Assembly: GCF_001942255.1 (NCBI RefSeq) | Contig: NZ_MKKC01000109.1 | Coordinates: 1-64,000, forward strand | DNA length: 64,000 nt | Direction: 5' to 3' | From: Nocardiopsis sp. CNR-923 | GTDB lineage: Bacteria; Actinomycetota; Actinomycetes; Streptosporangiales; Streptosporangiaceae | Shown: in pieces, positions 11,203 to 19,654 of the stretch | Layout of the letters: each line of letters starts with the position of its first letter | Position numbering within the stretch: position 1 is the stretch's first letter | Position numbers and translations under genes: made by a program | Notes under the pieces: generated by a model | What the model was told of the DNA's origin: nothing | Database searches by the model: none | Seen by the model: only the letters and a program-made list of their open reading frames with translations

Positions 11203-11637
11203 TCAGGTGCGGTGGTGCGCGGCGACGAAGTCGTCCACCGGGTAGCGAGCCACCCAGTCGCCCACCACGTCCACGGGGACGTCGTCCAACTTCCTGAACC
11301 GGACGCACGACTTGCCCATGTCCAGCCTCTTGCCGGTCGCCCGCCACTGCTCGGCGAACTCGTCCTGGCGCTCCTCGCAGTACACCCCCATCAGGTACAG
11401 GGAGTAGTTCCGCTTCTGCGCCGCCAGGCCCACGTAGGACAGCGGCTGGCCGTTGTAGGTGTCCGGGAAGCGCTCCAACGGGACGTAGTAGCCGATCATC
11501 CCGTACAGCATGCCCTCCTCGTAGCCGGGCGGCAGCCGGTCGAGGACGACCCGGCGGATCGCGCGCACGACCTCGGCCCGCTCCTCGGGGAGTTCGGACA
11601 GGTACTCGTCCACCGTCGCGGCCTGACTGGACACCAT
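11203..11637 (-). CDS. DUF1801 (YdhG-like) protein
   Basis: A 144-aa cytoplasmic protein of the DUF1801 family. Characteristic parts are TVDEYLSELPEERAEVVRAI near the start, YGMIGYYVP in the middle and KSCVRFRKLDDV near the end. Members share a fold with iron-binding YdhG/frataxin-like proteins, but no function is established. It is monocistronic, between the mms operon (convergent, hairpin between) and prpC. Complete, with ATG at 11637. Confidence 0.85.
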   Translation of the reverse strand: MVSSQAATVDEYLSELPEERAEVVRAIRRVVLDRLPPGYEEGMLYGMIGYYVPLERFPDTYNGQPLSYVGLAAQKRNYSLYLMGVYCEERQDEFAEQWRATGKRLDMGKSCVRFRKLDDVPVDVVGDWVARYPVDDFVAAHHRT

Positions 11638-11738
11638 GGCACCAGCCTAGCCGCGGGCGCCGACGCCGACCGCGCGCCGCGCCCGCCCAGGGCCGCCGAG
11701 GGCCGCCGAGGGCGGCGCGGACGGCCGATCGCCGCCAG

Positions 11739-12875
11739 TCAGCCCGCCAGCCGCTGCGCCGGGAGCGGGACCGGCCGGCGGTCGTGGCCGGTGTAGTCGC
11801 TCAGCGGGCGGATCAGCGCGTTGGCCTCGCGCTGCTCCAGGATGTGCGCCGTCCACCCGGTGATCCGGGCCATGACGAACAACGGAGTGAAGGTCGGGAT
11901 GTCGAAGCCCATCAGGTGGTAGGCGGGACCGGCCGGGTAGTCGAGGTTCGGGTGGATGCCGGTGCGCTCGAACATCGCCCGCTCCAACGCCCGGTACAGC
12001 TCCATGAGGTCGTCGGCGCCCTTGATCGCGGCCATCTCCTCCAGCGCGGCGCGCATCGTCGGCACCCGGGAGTCCCCGTGCTTGTACACGCGGTGCCCGA
12101 AGCCCATGACCTTGCGTTTCTCCGCCAGCGCCCGGTCCAGCCACGCCTCGACCCGCGCCGCGTCGCCGATCTCCTCGAAGGTGTGCATCACGGCCTCGTT
12201 GGCGCCCCCGTGCAGCGGGCCCTTGAGCGCGCCGATCGCGGCCGTCACCGAGCTGTAGATGTCGGACAGCGTGGACGTCACCACACGCGCGGTGAACGTC
12301 GACGCGTTGAAGCTGTGCTCCGCGTACAGGATCATCGACGTCTCGAAGCAGCGGACCACCTCGGCGGCGGGCACCTCGCCGAAGCACATGTGGAAGAAGT
12401 TCTCCGCTAGGTCCAGCCCGGGGTCAGGCGGGATCGGGTCCAGGCCCCGTCGCCGACGGTGGTCGGCGGCGACCACGGCGGGCAGCTTCGCCAGCATGCT
12501 CTCGGCCTTGATCCGGTCGGCCTCGGGCGAGCCGTCGTCCTCCGTGGGGTCGTCCGCGCCCAGGTAGCTGATCGCGGTGCGCAGCACGTCCATGGGGTGC
12601 GCGGTCTCGGGCAGGTACCGAAGCAGGTCGAGGGTGTGCCGGTCCAGCGACCGGCGGGCGCTCTCGCGGGCACGGAACGCGCGCAGCTGCGCCGCGTCGG
12701 GTAGTTCGCCGTGCCACAGCAGGTAGGCGACCTCCTCGAAGGTGCACGAGGCGGCCAGGTCCTGCACCGGGTAACCGCGGTAGGTCAGCGAGTTGGAGGC
12801 CTCGTCGACCATGGAGATCCGGGTGGTGTCGACCACCACCCCGGCCAGGCCCTTGTGGATCGCCGTGTCGGCCAT
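11739..12875 (-). CDS. prpC: 2-methylcitrate synthase / citrate synthase
   Basis: A 378-aa citrate-synthase-fold enzyme condensing propionyl-CoA (and probably acetyl-CoA) with oxaloacetate. Active-site regions are AEHSFNASTFTARV, GPLHGGANEAV and VMGFGHRVYKHGD, which hold the conserved histidines. Start ATG at 12875 (MADTAIHKG) is preferred; a GTG at 12884 is in frame. It is the last gene of prpDBC, 15 bp after prpB, and that context supports methylcitrate synthase over the main TCA enzyme. It is adjacent to the valine operon, whose product is propionyl-CoA. Confidence 0.88.
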   Translation of the reverse strand: MADTAIHKGLAGVVVDTTRISMVDEASNSLTYRGYPVQDLAASCTFEEVAYLLWHGELPDAAQLRAFRARESARRSLDRHTLDLLRYLPETAHPMDVLRTAISYLGADDPTEDDGSPEADRIKAESMLAKLPAVVAADHRRRRGLDPIPPDPGLDLAENFFHMCFGEVPAAEVVRCFETSMILYAEHSFNASTFTARVVTSTLSDIYSSVTAAIGALKGPLHGGANEAVMHTFEEIGDAARVEAWLDRALAEKRKVMGFGHRVYKHGDSRVPTMRAALEEMAAIKGADDLMELYRALERAMFERTGIHPNLDYPAGPAYHLMGFDIPTFTPLFVMARITGWTAHILEQREANALIRPLSDYTGHDRRPVPLPAQRLAG

Positions 12876-12890
12876 GCTCACCACATCCGT

Positions 12891-13784
12891 TCAGATCGTG
12901 AAGTTGTAGACATCGCCGTCGAAGGCGTTGTAAGCGGGGTAGTCGAGCAGTTCGTACAGGCGGGCGCGGGTCTGCATCCGGTCGACGACCCCCGTCTGGG
13001 TGCCCTCGTCGCGGATGGTGCGCAGGCCGTCCTCCACGGCGCCCATGGCCAGCCGCAGGGTGGTGACCGGGTAGATGACCATGTTCACGCCGAGCGACTC
13101 CAATTGGCCGACGCCGAGCAGTTCGCTCTTGCCGAACTCGGTCATGTTGGCCAGCAGGGGCACGTCCACGGCCGCGCGGAACGCCTCGAAGTCGGCCGGA
13201 CCGCTCATCGCCTCTGGGAAGACCATGTCGGCGCCCGCGTCCACGTACGCCTTCGCCCGCGCGATCGCCGCGTCCAGGCCCTCGACGGCCGCGGCGTCCG
13301 TGCGTGCGCAGACGACGAAGCCGTCGTCACGCCGCGCGGAGACGGCCGCGCGGATCCGGCGGACCATCTCCTCCGTCTCCACCACCGCCTTGCCGTCCAG
13401 GTGGCCGCAGCGCTTCGGGTTGACCTGGTCCTCCAGGTGGCACCCCGCCAGCCCCGCGTCCTCCAGGGTCTGCACGGTGCGGGCGGCGTTCATCGGCTCG
13501 CCGAAACCGGTGTCGGCGTCGATGATCGTCGGCAGGTCCGTCACCCGGGCGATCTGGCCACCGCGCGCGGCCACCTCCGGCAGCGTCGTCAGGCCGATGT
13601 CGGGCAGGGCCAGGTCCGCGGCGACGACCGCGCCGGACACGTACGCCCCGTCGAAGCCGAGCTCCTGGATGAGGACGGCCGTCAGCGGGTTGAACGCCCC
13701 GGGCACGCGCAGCAGTCGCCCGGAGGCGAGGTCGTCGCGCAGGCGGCGGCGCTTGTCCTGGGCGAGCGTCCTGGAGTGCAGCAT
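12891..13784 (-). CDS. prpB: methylisocitrate lyase
   Basis: PEP mutase/isocitrate lyase superfamily enzyme of 297 aa, cleaving 2-methylisocitrate to pyruvate and succinate. Visible are PGAFNPLTAVLIQ, the metal-binding IDADTGFGEP, the catalytic loop NPKRCGHLDGK (KKCGH-like) and FPEAMSGPADF. Its ATG at 13784 overlaps the prpD stop as TGATG, giving translational coupling. No anomalies. Confidence 0.92.
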   Translation of the reverse strand: MLHSRTLAQDKRRRLRDDLASGRLLRVPGAFNPLTAVLIQELGFDGAYVSGAVVAADLALPDIGLTTLPEVAARGGQIARVTDLPTIIDADTGFGEPMNAARTVQTLEDAGLAGCHLEDQVNPKRCGHLDGKAVVETEEMVRRIRAAVSARRDDGFVVCARTDAAAVEGLDAAIARAKAYVDAGADMVFPEAMSGPADFEAFRAAVDVPLLANMTEFGKSELLGVGQLESLGVNMVIYPVTTLRLAMGAVEDGLRTIRDEGTQTGVVDRMQTRARLYELLDYPAYNAFDGDVYNFTI

Positions 13785-15291
13785 CAGAAGATCCCCTTCG
13801 ACACGGACAGACCCCGCGGCGCGGTCGCCTGGTCCTCGGTGAACGTCAGCTGCCCGACCTCCTCGGCGGTCAGCGTCGGCAGACGGTCGACCAGCCCCAG
13901 GAATCGGTCCTGCTCCTCGGGTGCGACGACGCCCTCGGTCAGCGACCGGAACTTGGCGACGTAGTCCGGCCGGGTGAAGGGGCGCGCGCCGAGCGGGTGG
14001 GCGTCGGCCATGGCGATCTCGTCCTCGATCACCGTGCCGTCGTCCAGCTCGACCACCACACGGCCGCCGAAGGCCTTCTCCGCCGGGTCCGTCGCGTGGT
14101 AGCGCCTGGTCCAGGCGGGGTCCTCGACCGTGCGGATCCGGTGCCACAGCTCGACGGTGTCCGGGCGCTGGGCGCGCTCGGGGGCGTAGGAGCGCTCGTG
14201 GTGCCACTCACCGTCCTGGAGGGCCACGGCGAAGATGTAGGGGATGCTGTGGTCCAGGGTCTCCCGGCTCGCGTTCGGATCCATCTTCTGCGGGTCGCCC
14301 GATCCGGTGCCGATCACGTAGTGCGTGTGGTGGCTGGTGTGGATGGTGATCGAGCGGACCCGTGAGGTGTCGCCGATCCTCGGGCCCAGACGCCGCGCGA
14401 GGTCGATGAGGGCCTGGCTCTGGTACTCGGCCGAGTGCTCCTTCGTGTAGGTGTCCAGGATGCCGCGCTTGGCCTCGCCCGGGCCCGGCAGTGAGACGGT
14501 GTACTCCGCTCCGGGCCCGCTCAGGAGGTAGGCGATGAAGCCGTCCTCGCCCTCGTAGGCGGGCGACGGGGCGCCCTCGCCCCGCATCGCCCGGTCCACC
14601 GACTCCACGGCCATCTTCCCGGCGAAGGCCGGGGCGTAGGCCTTCCAGCTGGAGATCTCGCCCTTGCGGGACTGGCGCGTGGTGGTGGTGACGTGCAGTG
14701 CCTGCTGCACCGCCTGGTAGACGACCTCGACCGGAAGGTCCAACAGGGTGCCGATGCCCGCCGCCGCCGACGGGCCCAGGTGGGCGATGTGGTCGATCTT
14801 GTGCTCGTGCAGGCAGATGCCCCGGACCAGGGCGACCTGGATCTCGTACCCGGTGGCGATGCCCCGGACCAGGTCGCGGCCGTCGCGCCCGGTGTGCTGG
14901 GCGACGGCGAGGATCGGGGGGATGTTGTCACCGGGGTGGGAGTAGTCCGCGGCCAGGTAGGTGTCGTGGAAGTCCAGTTCGCGCACGGCCACGCCGTTGG
15001 CCCAGGCGGCCCACTCGGGGGAGACGCGGGTCGACGGCGGGGTGCCCATGATCGTCGCGCCGGGCGCAGCGGGTGGCGGGTGGCCTGGGCGCGGGCGCTG
15101 CGGACGGGGCGGCGGCGCAGGGACGCGGCGGCGACGGCGGCGTTGTCGATGACGCGGTTGCCGATCATCTCGACGACGTCGGCCTCCACCGCCACCGGGT
15201 CGGCCGCGACGGTCGCGATCCGGTGCGCGAGCTGCTGCTCCTTGGGCGGGCCCTCGGAACTGCGGTGGACCCGGACGCGGTACTGCTGCAT
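13784..15291 (-). CDS. prpD: 2-methylcitrate dehydratase, one frameshift
   Basis: MmgE/PrpD-family dehydratase acting on 2-methylcitrate. The N-terminal part ([27 protein letters not shown]) and the rest ([38 protein letters not shown]) lie in two frames that meet near 15064. Adding one base restores 502 aa, normal for PrpD. ATG at 15291 is chosen because GAGGGGAC lies just upstream. It is the first gene of prpDBC. The leader contains GCTAA-type repeats at 15356-15418 that may be regulator sites. Confidence 0.87.
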
Positions 15292-15355
15292 GTTCGTCCC
15301 CTCGGCGTGGTGCACGTTGCGCGAACGAGCGTGCCAAAGGGATTCCCCAGGTGGA

Positions 15356-15418
15356 AGGGGCTAAATCAGCTGGGTTCAGCTAAGCCGGAGGGGTGTTTTT
15401 GCTAAGTCTGCTAAGACT
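15356..15418. promoter_or_regulatory. repeated GCTAA motifs upstream of prpD
   Basis: Within about 65 bp are AGGGGCTAAATC (15356-15367), a CAGCTAAGCC unit, and two units in TTGCTAAGTCTGCTAAG. GGGGCTAAA occurs again at about 15926-15934 and 15984-15992, upstream of the UTRA regulator gene. The spread over both promoters suggests sites for one regulator, either the UTRA protein (autoregulation plus prp control) or the ScfR-type protein at 21618. Confidence 0.45.
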
Positions 15419-15439
15419 GTGGGTCACAAGCGTCGCGGG

Positions 15440-15811
15440 TCAGCCCGGTCCGTCGAGGTACCGGCGGACGAGCCCGGCGAGTTCGCCGAACTCACCCGGG
15501 GTCGGTTCCGCCAGGAGGACGTAGGGGCGGACGAGGGCGCCGCCGATCTCGTCGGGGTCCGGTTCCTCTCCGATCGGAGGAACCGGGGACAGCACGGGGC
15601 GTTCGGGGGCCGGATCGATCACGGCGCGCGTCCGCCCGTGCTGAGCGGGTCGTCCCGCTCGGCCAGCCGGGGCAGGGAGATCGGGCGTCCCGTCGAAGTA
15701 CGCCGTGCTGACCCCGCACCGCTCGCCGCGCGCGCGGACCGGCAACCCACCCGCCACCCGCCGGCCGTCGTACTGGCCCCGCCTCGGTCGCAAGATGTCG
15801 GCTTCATGCAT
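15440..15811 (-). CDS. small hypothetical protein
   Basis: Possible 123-aa protein. The C-terminal part (ALVRPYVLLAEPTPGEFGE, LAGLVRRYL) looks like a real coding segment of the kind found beside actinomycete HTH regulators. The N-terminal half is rich in Arg, Pro and Gly and less convincing. The true start may be internal, or a frameshift may be hidden. It is divergent from the UTRA regulator. No function can be assigned. Confidence 0.45.
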   Translation of the reverse strand: MHEADILRPRRGQYDGRRVAGGLPVRARGERCGVSTAYFDGTPDLPAPAGRAGRPAQHGRTRAVIDPAPERPVLSPVPPIGEEPDPDEIGGALVRPYVLLAEPTPGEFGELAGLVRRYLDGPG

Positions 15812-16023
15812 CGCTGCTCCTCCACAGAGGTCGTGTCCGGAGGCCCAGCCGACTGGGGCACACTGTGCGTGTGACCCTCAATCGCTCCACCAACGGCAGA
15901 CATGCCGGAGTCGAGTCGATTTAGAGGGGCTAAACCTCGTCTGTCGACGACGGTGGCCCCAACTCCCTGCCGTTGCAATAGGGGGGCTAAAGTTTGGTGG
16001 AGCAGTCGACCGGAGGATTCGCC

Positions 16024-16836
16024 TTGGATGCCAGGACATTGCACGACATCGCCGCCATTTCGGACCCGGTGGAGAGGGCTCGTGCGGCGTCGTCCGCCAT
16101 GACCACGTTGCAGGGACAGAGCGTGGAGCTGTCCAGGATCCGGCGCGGGGCGATTGTCGAGGCCCAGGCATCGGGAATGCGGCAGGACGAGATCGCACGG
16201 CACCTCGGGGTCACGCCGGGCAGAGTGAGTCAGATGAAGAAGGCGGGTGGCGGCCCGCCCCACCAGGCTCCCGCCGGACCGCTCGAACCCCGGCCTCGTG
16301 TCCTGGTCCAGCGTGCACTGCCGACTCCGCCGAGCACCCGTGGGTCCAAGAGCCTCTATCTCACCGAGGCGGAGCAGCAGGGGCTCGAACCGAAACGTAA
16401 AATGCTCTTCGTCGGCAAGGAACCCGCGTCGGAGCACGTCGCCACAGGTCTGCGTCTGGAGCCTGGCGCTGATGTCGTCGCGCGGCGCAAGATGTTCTGG
16501 GCGAACGACGTTCCCGTGCGGATCTCCACGTCGTACTTTCGCCCCGACGTGGCGGAAGGGACCCGTCTCGCGGGCGATGGCTTCGTCCTTCCGACGCTCC
16601 AGGCCGCCATCGAGGATCTCGGACACGTCTTCGGGCACGCCACCGAAACCTTGACCGTTCGGCCGCCGACACCCTACGAAGCGGATCTTCTCGATGTGCC
16701 CGGCGAGTGGGTCGTGCAGGTGCTCCGGGTCAGTTTCTCCACCGAGGACGTTCCGGTACATGCCCTGGAGACGATCTGTGCCGCGTCACGGCATGTCTTC
16801 CCGATCGGCCAAGCTGTGGGTTCCGATCAGTTCTGA
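16024..16836 (+). CDS. UTRA-domain regulator with a sigma-like HTH
   Basis: A 270-aa predicted regulator. The N-terminal half contains the helix-turn-helix MRQDEIARHLGVTPGRVSQM, more like a sigma-region-4/XRE helix than a GntR winged helix. The C-terminal half (about residues 120-265) matches the UTRA ligand-binding fold of GntR/HutC regulators (ARRKMFWANDVPVRISTSYF, TPYEADLLDVP). The TTG at 16024 is preferred because GGAGGA ends 6 nt upstream. An in-frame GTG at 15997 has no Shine-Dalgarno site. GGGGCTAAA motifs precede it. It is followed 21 bp later by a DUF397 gene. Confidence 0.75.
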   Translation: MDARTLHDIAAISDPVERARAASSAMTTLQGQSVELSRIRRGAIVEAQASGMRQDEIARHLGVTPGRVSQMKKAGGGPPHQAPAGPLEPRPRVLVQRALPTPPSTRGSKSLYLTEAEQQGLEPKRKMLFVGKEPASEHVATGLRLEPGADVVARRKMFWANDVPVRISTSYFRPDVAEGTRLAGDGFVLPTLQAAIEDLGHVFGHATETLTVRPPTPYEADLLDVPGEWVVQVLRVSFSTEDVPVHALETICAASRHVFPIGQAVGSDQF

Positions 16837-16857
16837 CAGAGGAGGCAGGGGCCATTG

Positions 16858-17034
16858 ATGGACATGACCACCACCCATTGGCACAAGAGCACCTACAGCA
16901 CCAACGGTGGCGAGTGCGTGGAGGTGGCCGAAGGCCGGAGCGTGCTGGTCCGTGACACGCAGAACCGGGACCTCGGGCACCTGGCGTACCCGAGCGCGGA
17001 GTGGGCCGGTCTGCTTGCTGTGTTGAAGCCGTAG
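16858..17034 (+). CDS. DUF397 protein
   Basis: A 58-aa protein beginning MDMTTTHWHKSTYSTNGGEC, with VEVAEGRSVLVRDTQNRDLG following: the hallmark DUF397 pattern (W-K-S-x-S, G-x-C-V-E, V-R-D-S-K). An AGGAGG site lies 14 nt upstream. DUF397 proteins in actinomycetes usually follow an XRE regulator of the WhiJ/Scr1 type and act with it. Here the partner is the UTRA regulator, 21 bp upstream, an uncommon pairing. The gene is too short for most ORF callers. Confidence 0.85.
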   Translation: MDMTTTHWHKSTYSTNGGECVEVAEGRSVLVRDTQNRDLGHLAYPSAEWAGLLAVLKP

Positions 17035-17146
17035 GAGTCCCAGCTGGTGCCCGTGTGCCCATCTGAGATGGATGGTGCGGATGTCTGTTTCTCAGGAACT
17101 TGCAGATTTGGCGGTGCTGGCCGGATGGAAGCGCGGGTCAGGAAGT

Positions 17147-17234
17147 CTGCTCCCCGCGCACGCGGGGATGGTCCTCGCCCTGGTCGGGGTCATGGATGGG
17201 GGTCGCCCTGCTCCCCGCGCACGCGGGGATGGTC
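17147..17234. CRISPR. two-repeat, one-spacer CRISPR remnant (type I-E-like)
   Basis: Two identical 27-nt units at 17147-17173 and 17208-17234, each with a palindromic core CCCCGCGCACGCGGGG and ending GATGGTC. The repeat-to-repeat period is 61 bp, the canonical value for 28-29 nt type I-E repeats with 32-33 nt spacers. One spacer fits between them (about 17175-17207). No further repeat is seen 61 bp to either side, and no cas gene is in the window. It is an orphan or decayed mini-array. Confidence 0.7.
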
Positions 17235-17286
17235 AACACTCTGGTACGGGTCCTCTCTTGGCCAAACTGGCGTGGTTGGCGCACAT

Positions 17287-17601
17287 GTGGGGCATCATGA
17301 GAGGCATGAGCACGAGTTCGCCGACTCGTCCGACCACCCTGAGCTGTCGGTGACCGAGGCCCGTGACCACTTCTCCGACCGGGTCAACCGCGCGATCTAC
17401 GGCGGGGAGATCACCTACGTCACCCGCGGTCGCCGCCACCAACGGGCCGCCGCGATCGTCCCGGCTGACCTGGTCGACCACTACGAGGAGCTGCTTGACG
17501 AGCGCGACGCTCGCATCGCCGCTGAGCGTTTGGCCGACATCGAGGCCGGACGCAGCCAGACCATCGCCCTCGAAGACCTGGAGCGGGAGCTGGGTCTGTG
17601 A
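17287..17601 (+). CDS. Phd/YefM-type antitoxin
   Basis: Antitoxin of a type II toxin-antitoxin pair. The core ELSVTEARDHFSDRVNRAI and YGGEITYVTRGRRHQRAAA matches the Phd/YefM DNA-binding N-terminus, and the acidic C-terminal helix would bind the toxin. The body is in frame from a GTG at 17287. An ATG at 17306 with GAGAGG upstream gives a typical start (MSTSSPTRPTTL) in another frame. One missing base near 17342 would join it to the body, giving 98 aa. It overlaps the toxin gene by 4 bp. Confidence 0.75.
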   Translation: MGHHERHEHEFADSSDHPELSVTEARDHFSDRVNRAIYGGEITYVTRGRRHQRAAAIVPADLVDHYEELLDERDARIAAERLADIEAGRSQTIALEDLERELGL

Positions 17602-17789
17602 CTGACCGGCCCTACGCGGTCCGGTTCGACACCCCGGCCGCCAAGCAGGTGAAGAAGCTCGACAAATCGCTGCAACGACGGGTGCTGGACAAGGCCCACG
17701 AGCTGGCCAAGGACCCGCGCCCACCCGGGTGTGTGAAGGTCAAAGGCACTACGGACCTCTGGCGGGTCAAGGTGGGTGACTACCGGTGA
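17598..17789 (+). pseudogene. RelE/ParE-type toxin, C-terminally truncated
   Basis: 63 aa starting MTDRPYAVRFDTPAAKQVKK and ending DLWRVKVGDYR then TGA. RelE-family toxins normally continue after GDYR with a further 20-25 residues (a beta strand and a basic catalytic tail). That part is missing, and the sequence runs directly into the 3' end of a convergent gene. Loss of the tail should abolish mRNA cleavage. It overlaps the antitoxin by 4 bp, confirming the pair. Confidence 0.75.
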
Positions 17790-18269
17790 CGTCGGCCAGC
17801 GGGACGCGGAACCCGGTCGCCGTGTTCCCCCGAAGCATCCGCTCACCGCTGGGATGCGCGGCCTCGGCCGCCTCGATCTCCGGCGGTGCGAGGCGGAGCT
17901 CCGCCCGGCTGTCCTTCGTCACCGCCGACGACACCGCACCCACGACACCGCGATGCCCACGGCGACGGCCAGCGGTCCCAGCAGGAGGAGAACGGACAGG
18001 ATCCACTCCCGGGAGCCGTCGGGCCCGTACACCCGATGGTCCGCGCCCACGTCCACGGCCGCGATCGACTCCCCCTCGACGCACGTCTCCCGCCCGGCGG
18101 CGTGCAGGTACACCCCGCGTGGCTCTCCGCCGATGTCGGGTGTGAAGTGGCCGTCGCAGGTGCACGACTCGTGTCCCGGGTGCTGAATGCAGGAGAGGCT
18201 GGCGGCGGTGAACGTCCCGGGGGCTCCCTCGCCGCGCGCCGCCCGCAGGTGCTGGTCGAGCCCGGCGAA
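17767..18269 (-). pseudogene. membrane protein fragment, 5'-truncated and frameshifted
   Basis: Reading leftward from 18269 gives LDQHLRAARGEGAPGTFTAA, then a Cys-rich stretch, GREICVEGE-like text, and a hydrophobic segment SREWILSVLLLLGPLAVAVG. After a frame change near 17940 a tail ends at the stop 17767. The 5' end is lost at the junction at about 18270, where an AraC-type gene on the other strand is also cut. The shape resembles small actinomycete membrane proteins with an extracytoplasmic domain (DUF3592-like), but no function is assigned. Its 3' end overlaps the truncated toxin. Confidence 0.55.
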
Positions 18270-18271
18270 GC

Positions 18272-19093
18272 GACGTCACCCTCAACGTCGAGCACGGCCC
18301 CGAAGCGATCGACGAGGCCGACACGGTGATCGTCCCCGCCGCCGAGGAGGACGACGAGGAACGCCCCCACGACCCCCTCGACCCCGCCCTGGCCGCCGCT
18401 ATCGCACGCGTGCCGCCGACGGCGCGGGTGGCCTCCATCTGCTCGGCCGCGTTCGTGCTCGCCGCCGCGGGGTTGCTCGACGGCTGCCGGGTGACCACGC
18501 ACTGGAGGTCCGCCGGGTCCTTCCGCGCCATGTACCCGCACATCGACCTGGACCCCGACGTGCTCTACACCGACAACGGGCGCGTGCTCACCGCCGCCGG
18601 GGTCGCCTCCGGCATCGACCTGAGCCTGCACATGATCCGCACCGACCACGGCGCGGCCGTCGCCAACGAAGTGGCCCGCACCACGGTCGTCCCGCCCCAC
18701 CGGGACGGGGGCCAGGCCCAGTACATCCGACACCCGGTGCCGGAGCCGGAGCGTTCGGCCACCGCCCGCGCCCGCGCCCGCGCCTGGGCCCTGGAGCACC
18801 TCCACCTCCAGCCGGGCCTGAGGGAGATGGCCGAGCGGGAGTCGATGAGCGTGCGCACCTTCACGCGCCGCTTCCGGGACGAGGTGGGGCATTCGCCGGG
18901 CAGGTGGGTCGCCCAGCAGCGCCTCGACCGGGCCCGCCAGCTCCTGGAGGGGTCCGACCTGTCCGTGGACCGGGTCGCGGCCGACGCGGGGTTCGGCACG
19001 GGCGCGTCGCTGCGCCAGCACATGCGGGCCGAGCTGGGCGTGTCCCCCAGCGCCTACCGGCGCACCTTCCGGGGAACGTGGTCGTCGGACTGA
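18272..19093 (+). pseudogene. GlxA-type AraC regulator lacking its N-terminus
   Basis: DJ-1/PfpI-like domain followed by an AraC helix-turn-helix. Recognisable from DVTLNVEHGPEAIDEADTVI at about 18272 onward, with VASICSAAFVLAAAGLLDG and HWRSAGSF, then the HTH regions MSVRTFTRRFRDEVGHSPG and VAADAGFGTGASLRQHM. About 60 residues of the amidotransferase-like domain are missing before 18272, with no proper start or Shine-Dalgarno site. A GTG at 18326 could still give a 255-aa product. The cut coincides with that of the divergent membrane gene, so one deletion or rearrangement removed both 5' ends. Confidence 0.75.
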
Positions 19094-19140
19094 GTCCGCG
19101 CCCGGCCAGGCGCGCAGTCGCGGGTCCGCGCACCAGCCGA

Positions 19141-19174
19141 CGCGGGTGGAGGCCGCTTCCCACCTCCACCCGCG
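19141..19174. terminator. hairpin terminator between convergent genes
   Basis: A perfect 12-bp stem (19141-19152 with 19163-19174) with a 10-nt loop, 47 bp after the AraC gene and 10 bp from the stop of the convergent roadblock-like gene. No U run. Confidence 0.7.
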
Positions 19175-19184
19175 GGGCCTCGGG

Positions 19185-19556
19185 TCAGACCTCCAGAACG
19201 TCCTCGATGGCTTTGAGGCGGTGCCGGGCCAGGGCGAGGTTGCCCCGGGTGCGGTCCAGCGCCAGGTACAGGAAGAGACCCTGCCCCTGGCGGTTCCTGA
19301 GGGGGCGGATGATGTGGTACTGGCTGGACAGGGTGATGAGGATGTCCTCGATCGCCTCGTTCAGTCCCAGCTGGTCCACGGTCCTCATCTTGGCCCGGAC
19401 GACCTCCGTGTTCCCCGCCGCGGCGATGTTGAGGTCCAGGGTGCTGGTGGCGCTGAGCGTTCCCAGCGCCATCCCGCTGCTGTAGTCGACCACCGCGGCG
19501 CCGACGGCGCCCTCGATCGCCATCATGTCCTTCAGGCCGGTTTCGATGTTCGCCAT
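19185..19556 (-). CDS. roadblock/LC7-like small protein, copy A
   Basis: A 123-aa protein starting MANIETGLKDMMAIEGAVGA. The alternating pattern (ETGLKDMM helix, AAVVDYSSGMALG strand pair, central helix, IRPLRNRQGQGLFLYLALD strands, final helix) suggests the roadblock/LC7 fold used by small GTPase-linked regulators such as MglB. This fold call is inference. ATG at 19556 has AAGGAGAG 8 nt upstream. It is downstream of a paralogue (19655-20131), separated by 98 bp and probably cotranscribed. No GTPase gene is nearby. Confidence 0.7.
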   Translation of the reverse strand: MANIETGLKDMMAIEGAVGAAVVDYSSGMALGTLSATSTLDLNIAAAGNTEVVRAKMRTVDQLGLNEAIEDILITLSSQYHIIRPLRNRQGQGLFLYLALDRTRGNLALARHRLKAIEDVLEV

Positions 19557-19654
19557 ATCGTTCTCTCTCCTTGGGTTGGTCCGACGCGGTTGCGGTCGCT
19601 GTGCGATCCACCGGCGCACGGCCGGCACCCGTCGCAGTGGGAACCTGCGGCCCT

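Noticed and set aside
11681-11715. Tandem GGGCCGCCGA units as a regulatory repeat
   Set aside because: Three imperfect short GC-rich units between two stop/start regions; no structure or motif beyond base composition.
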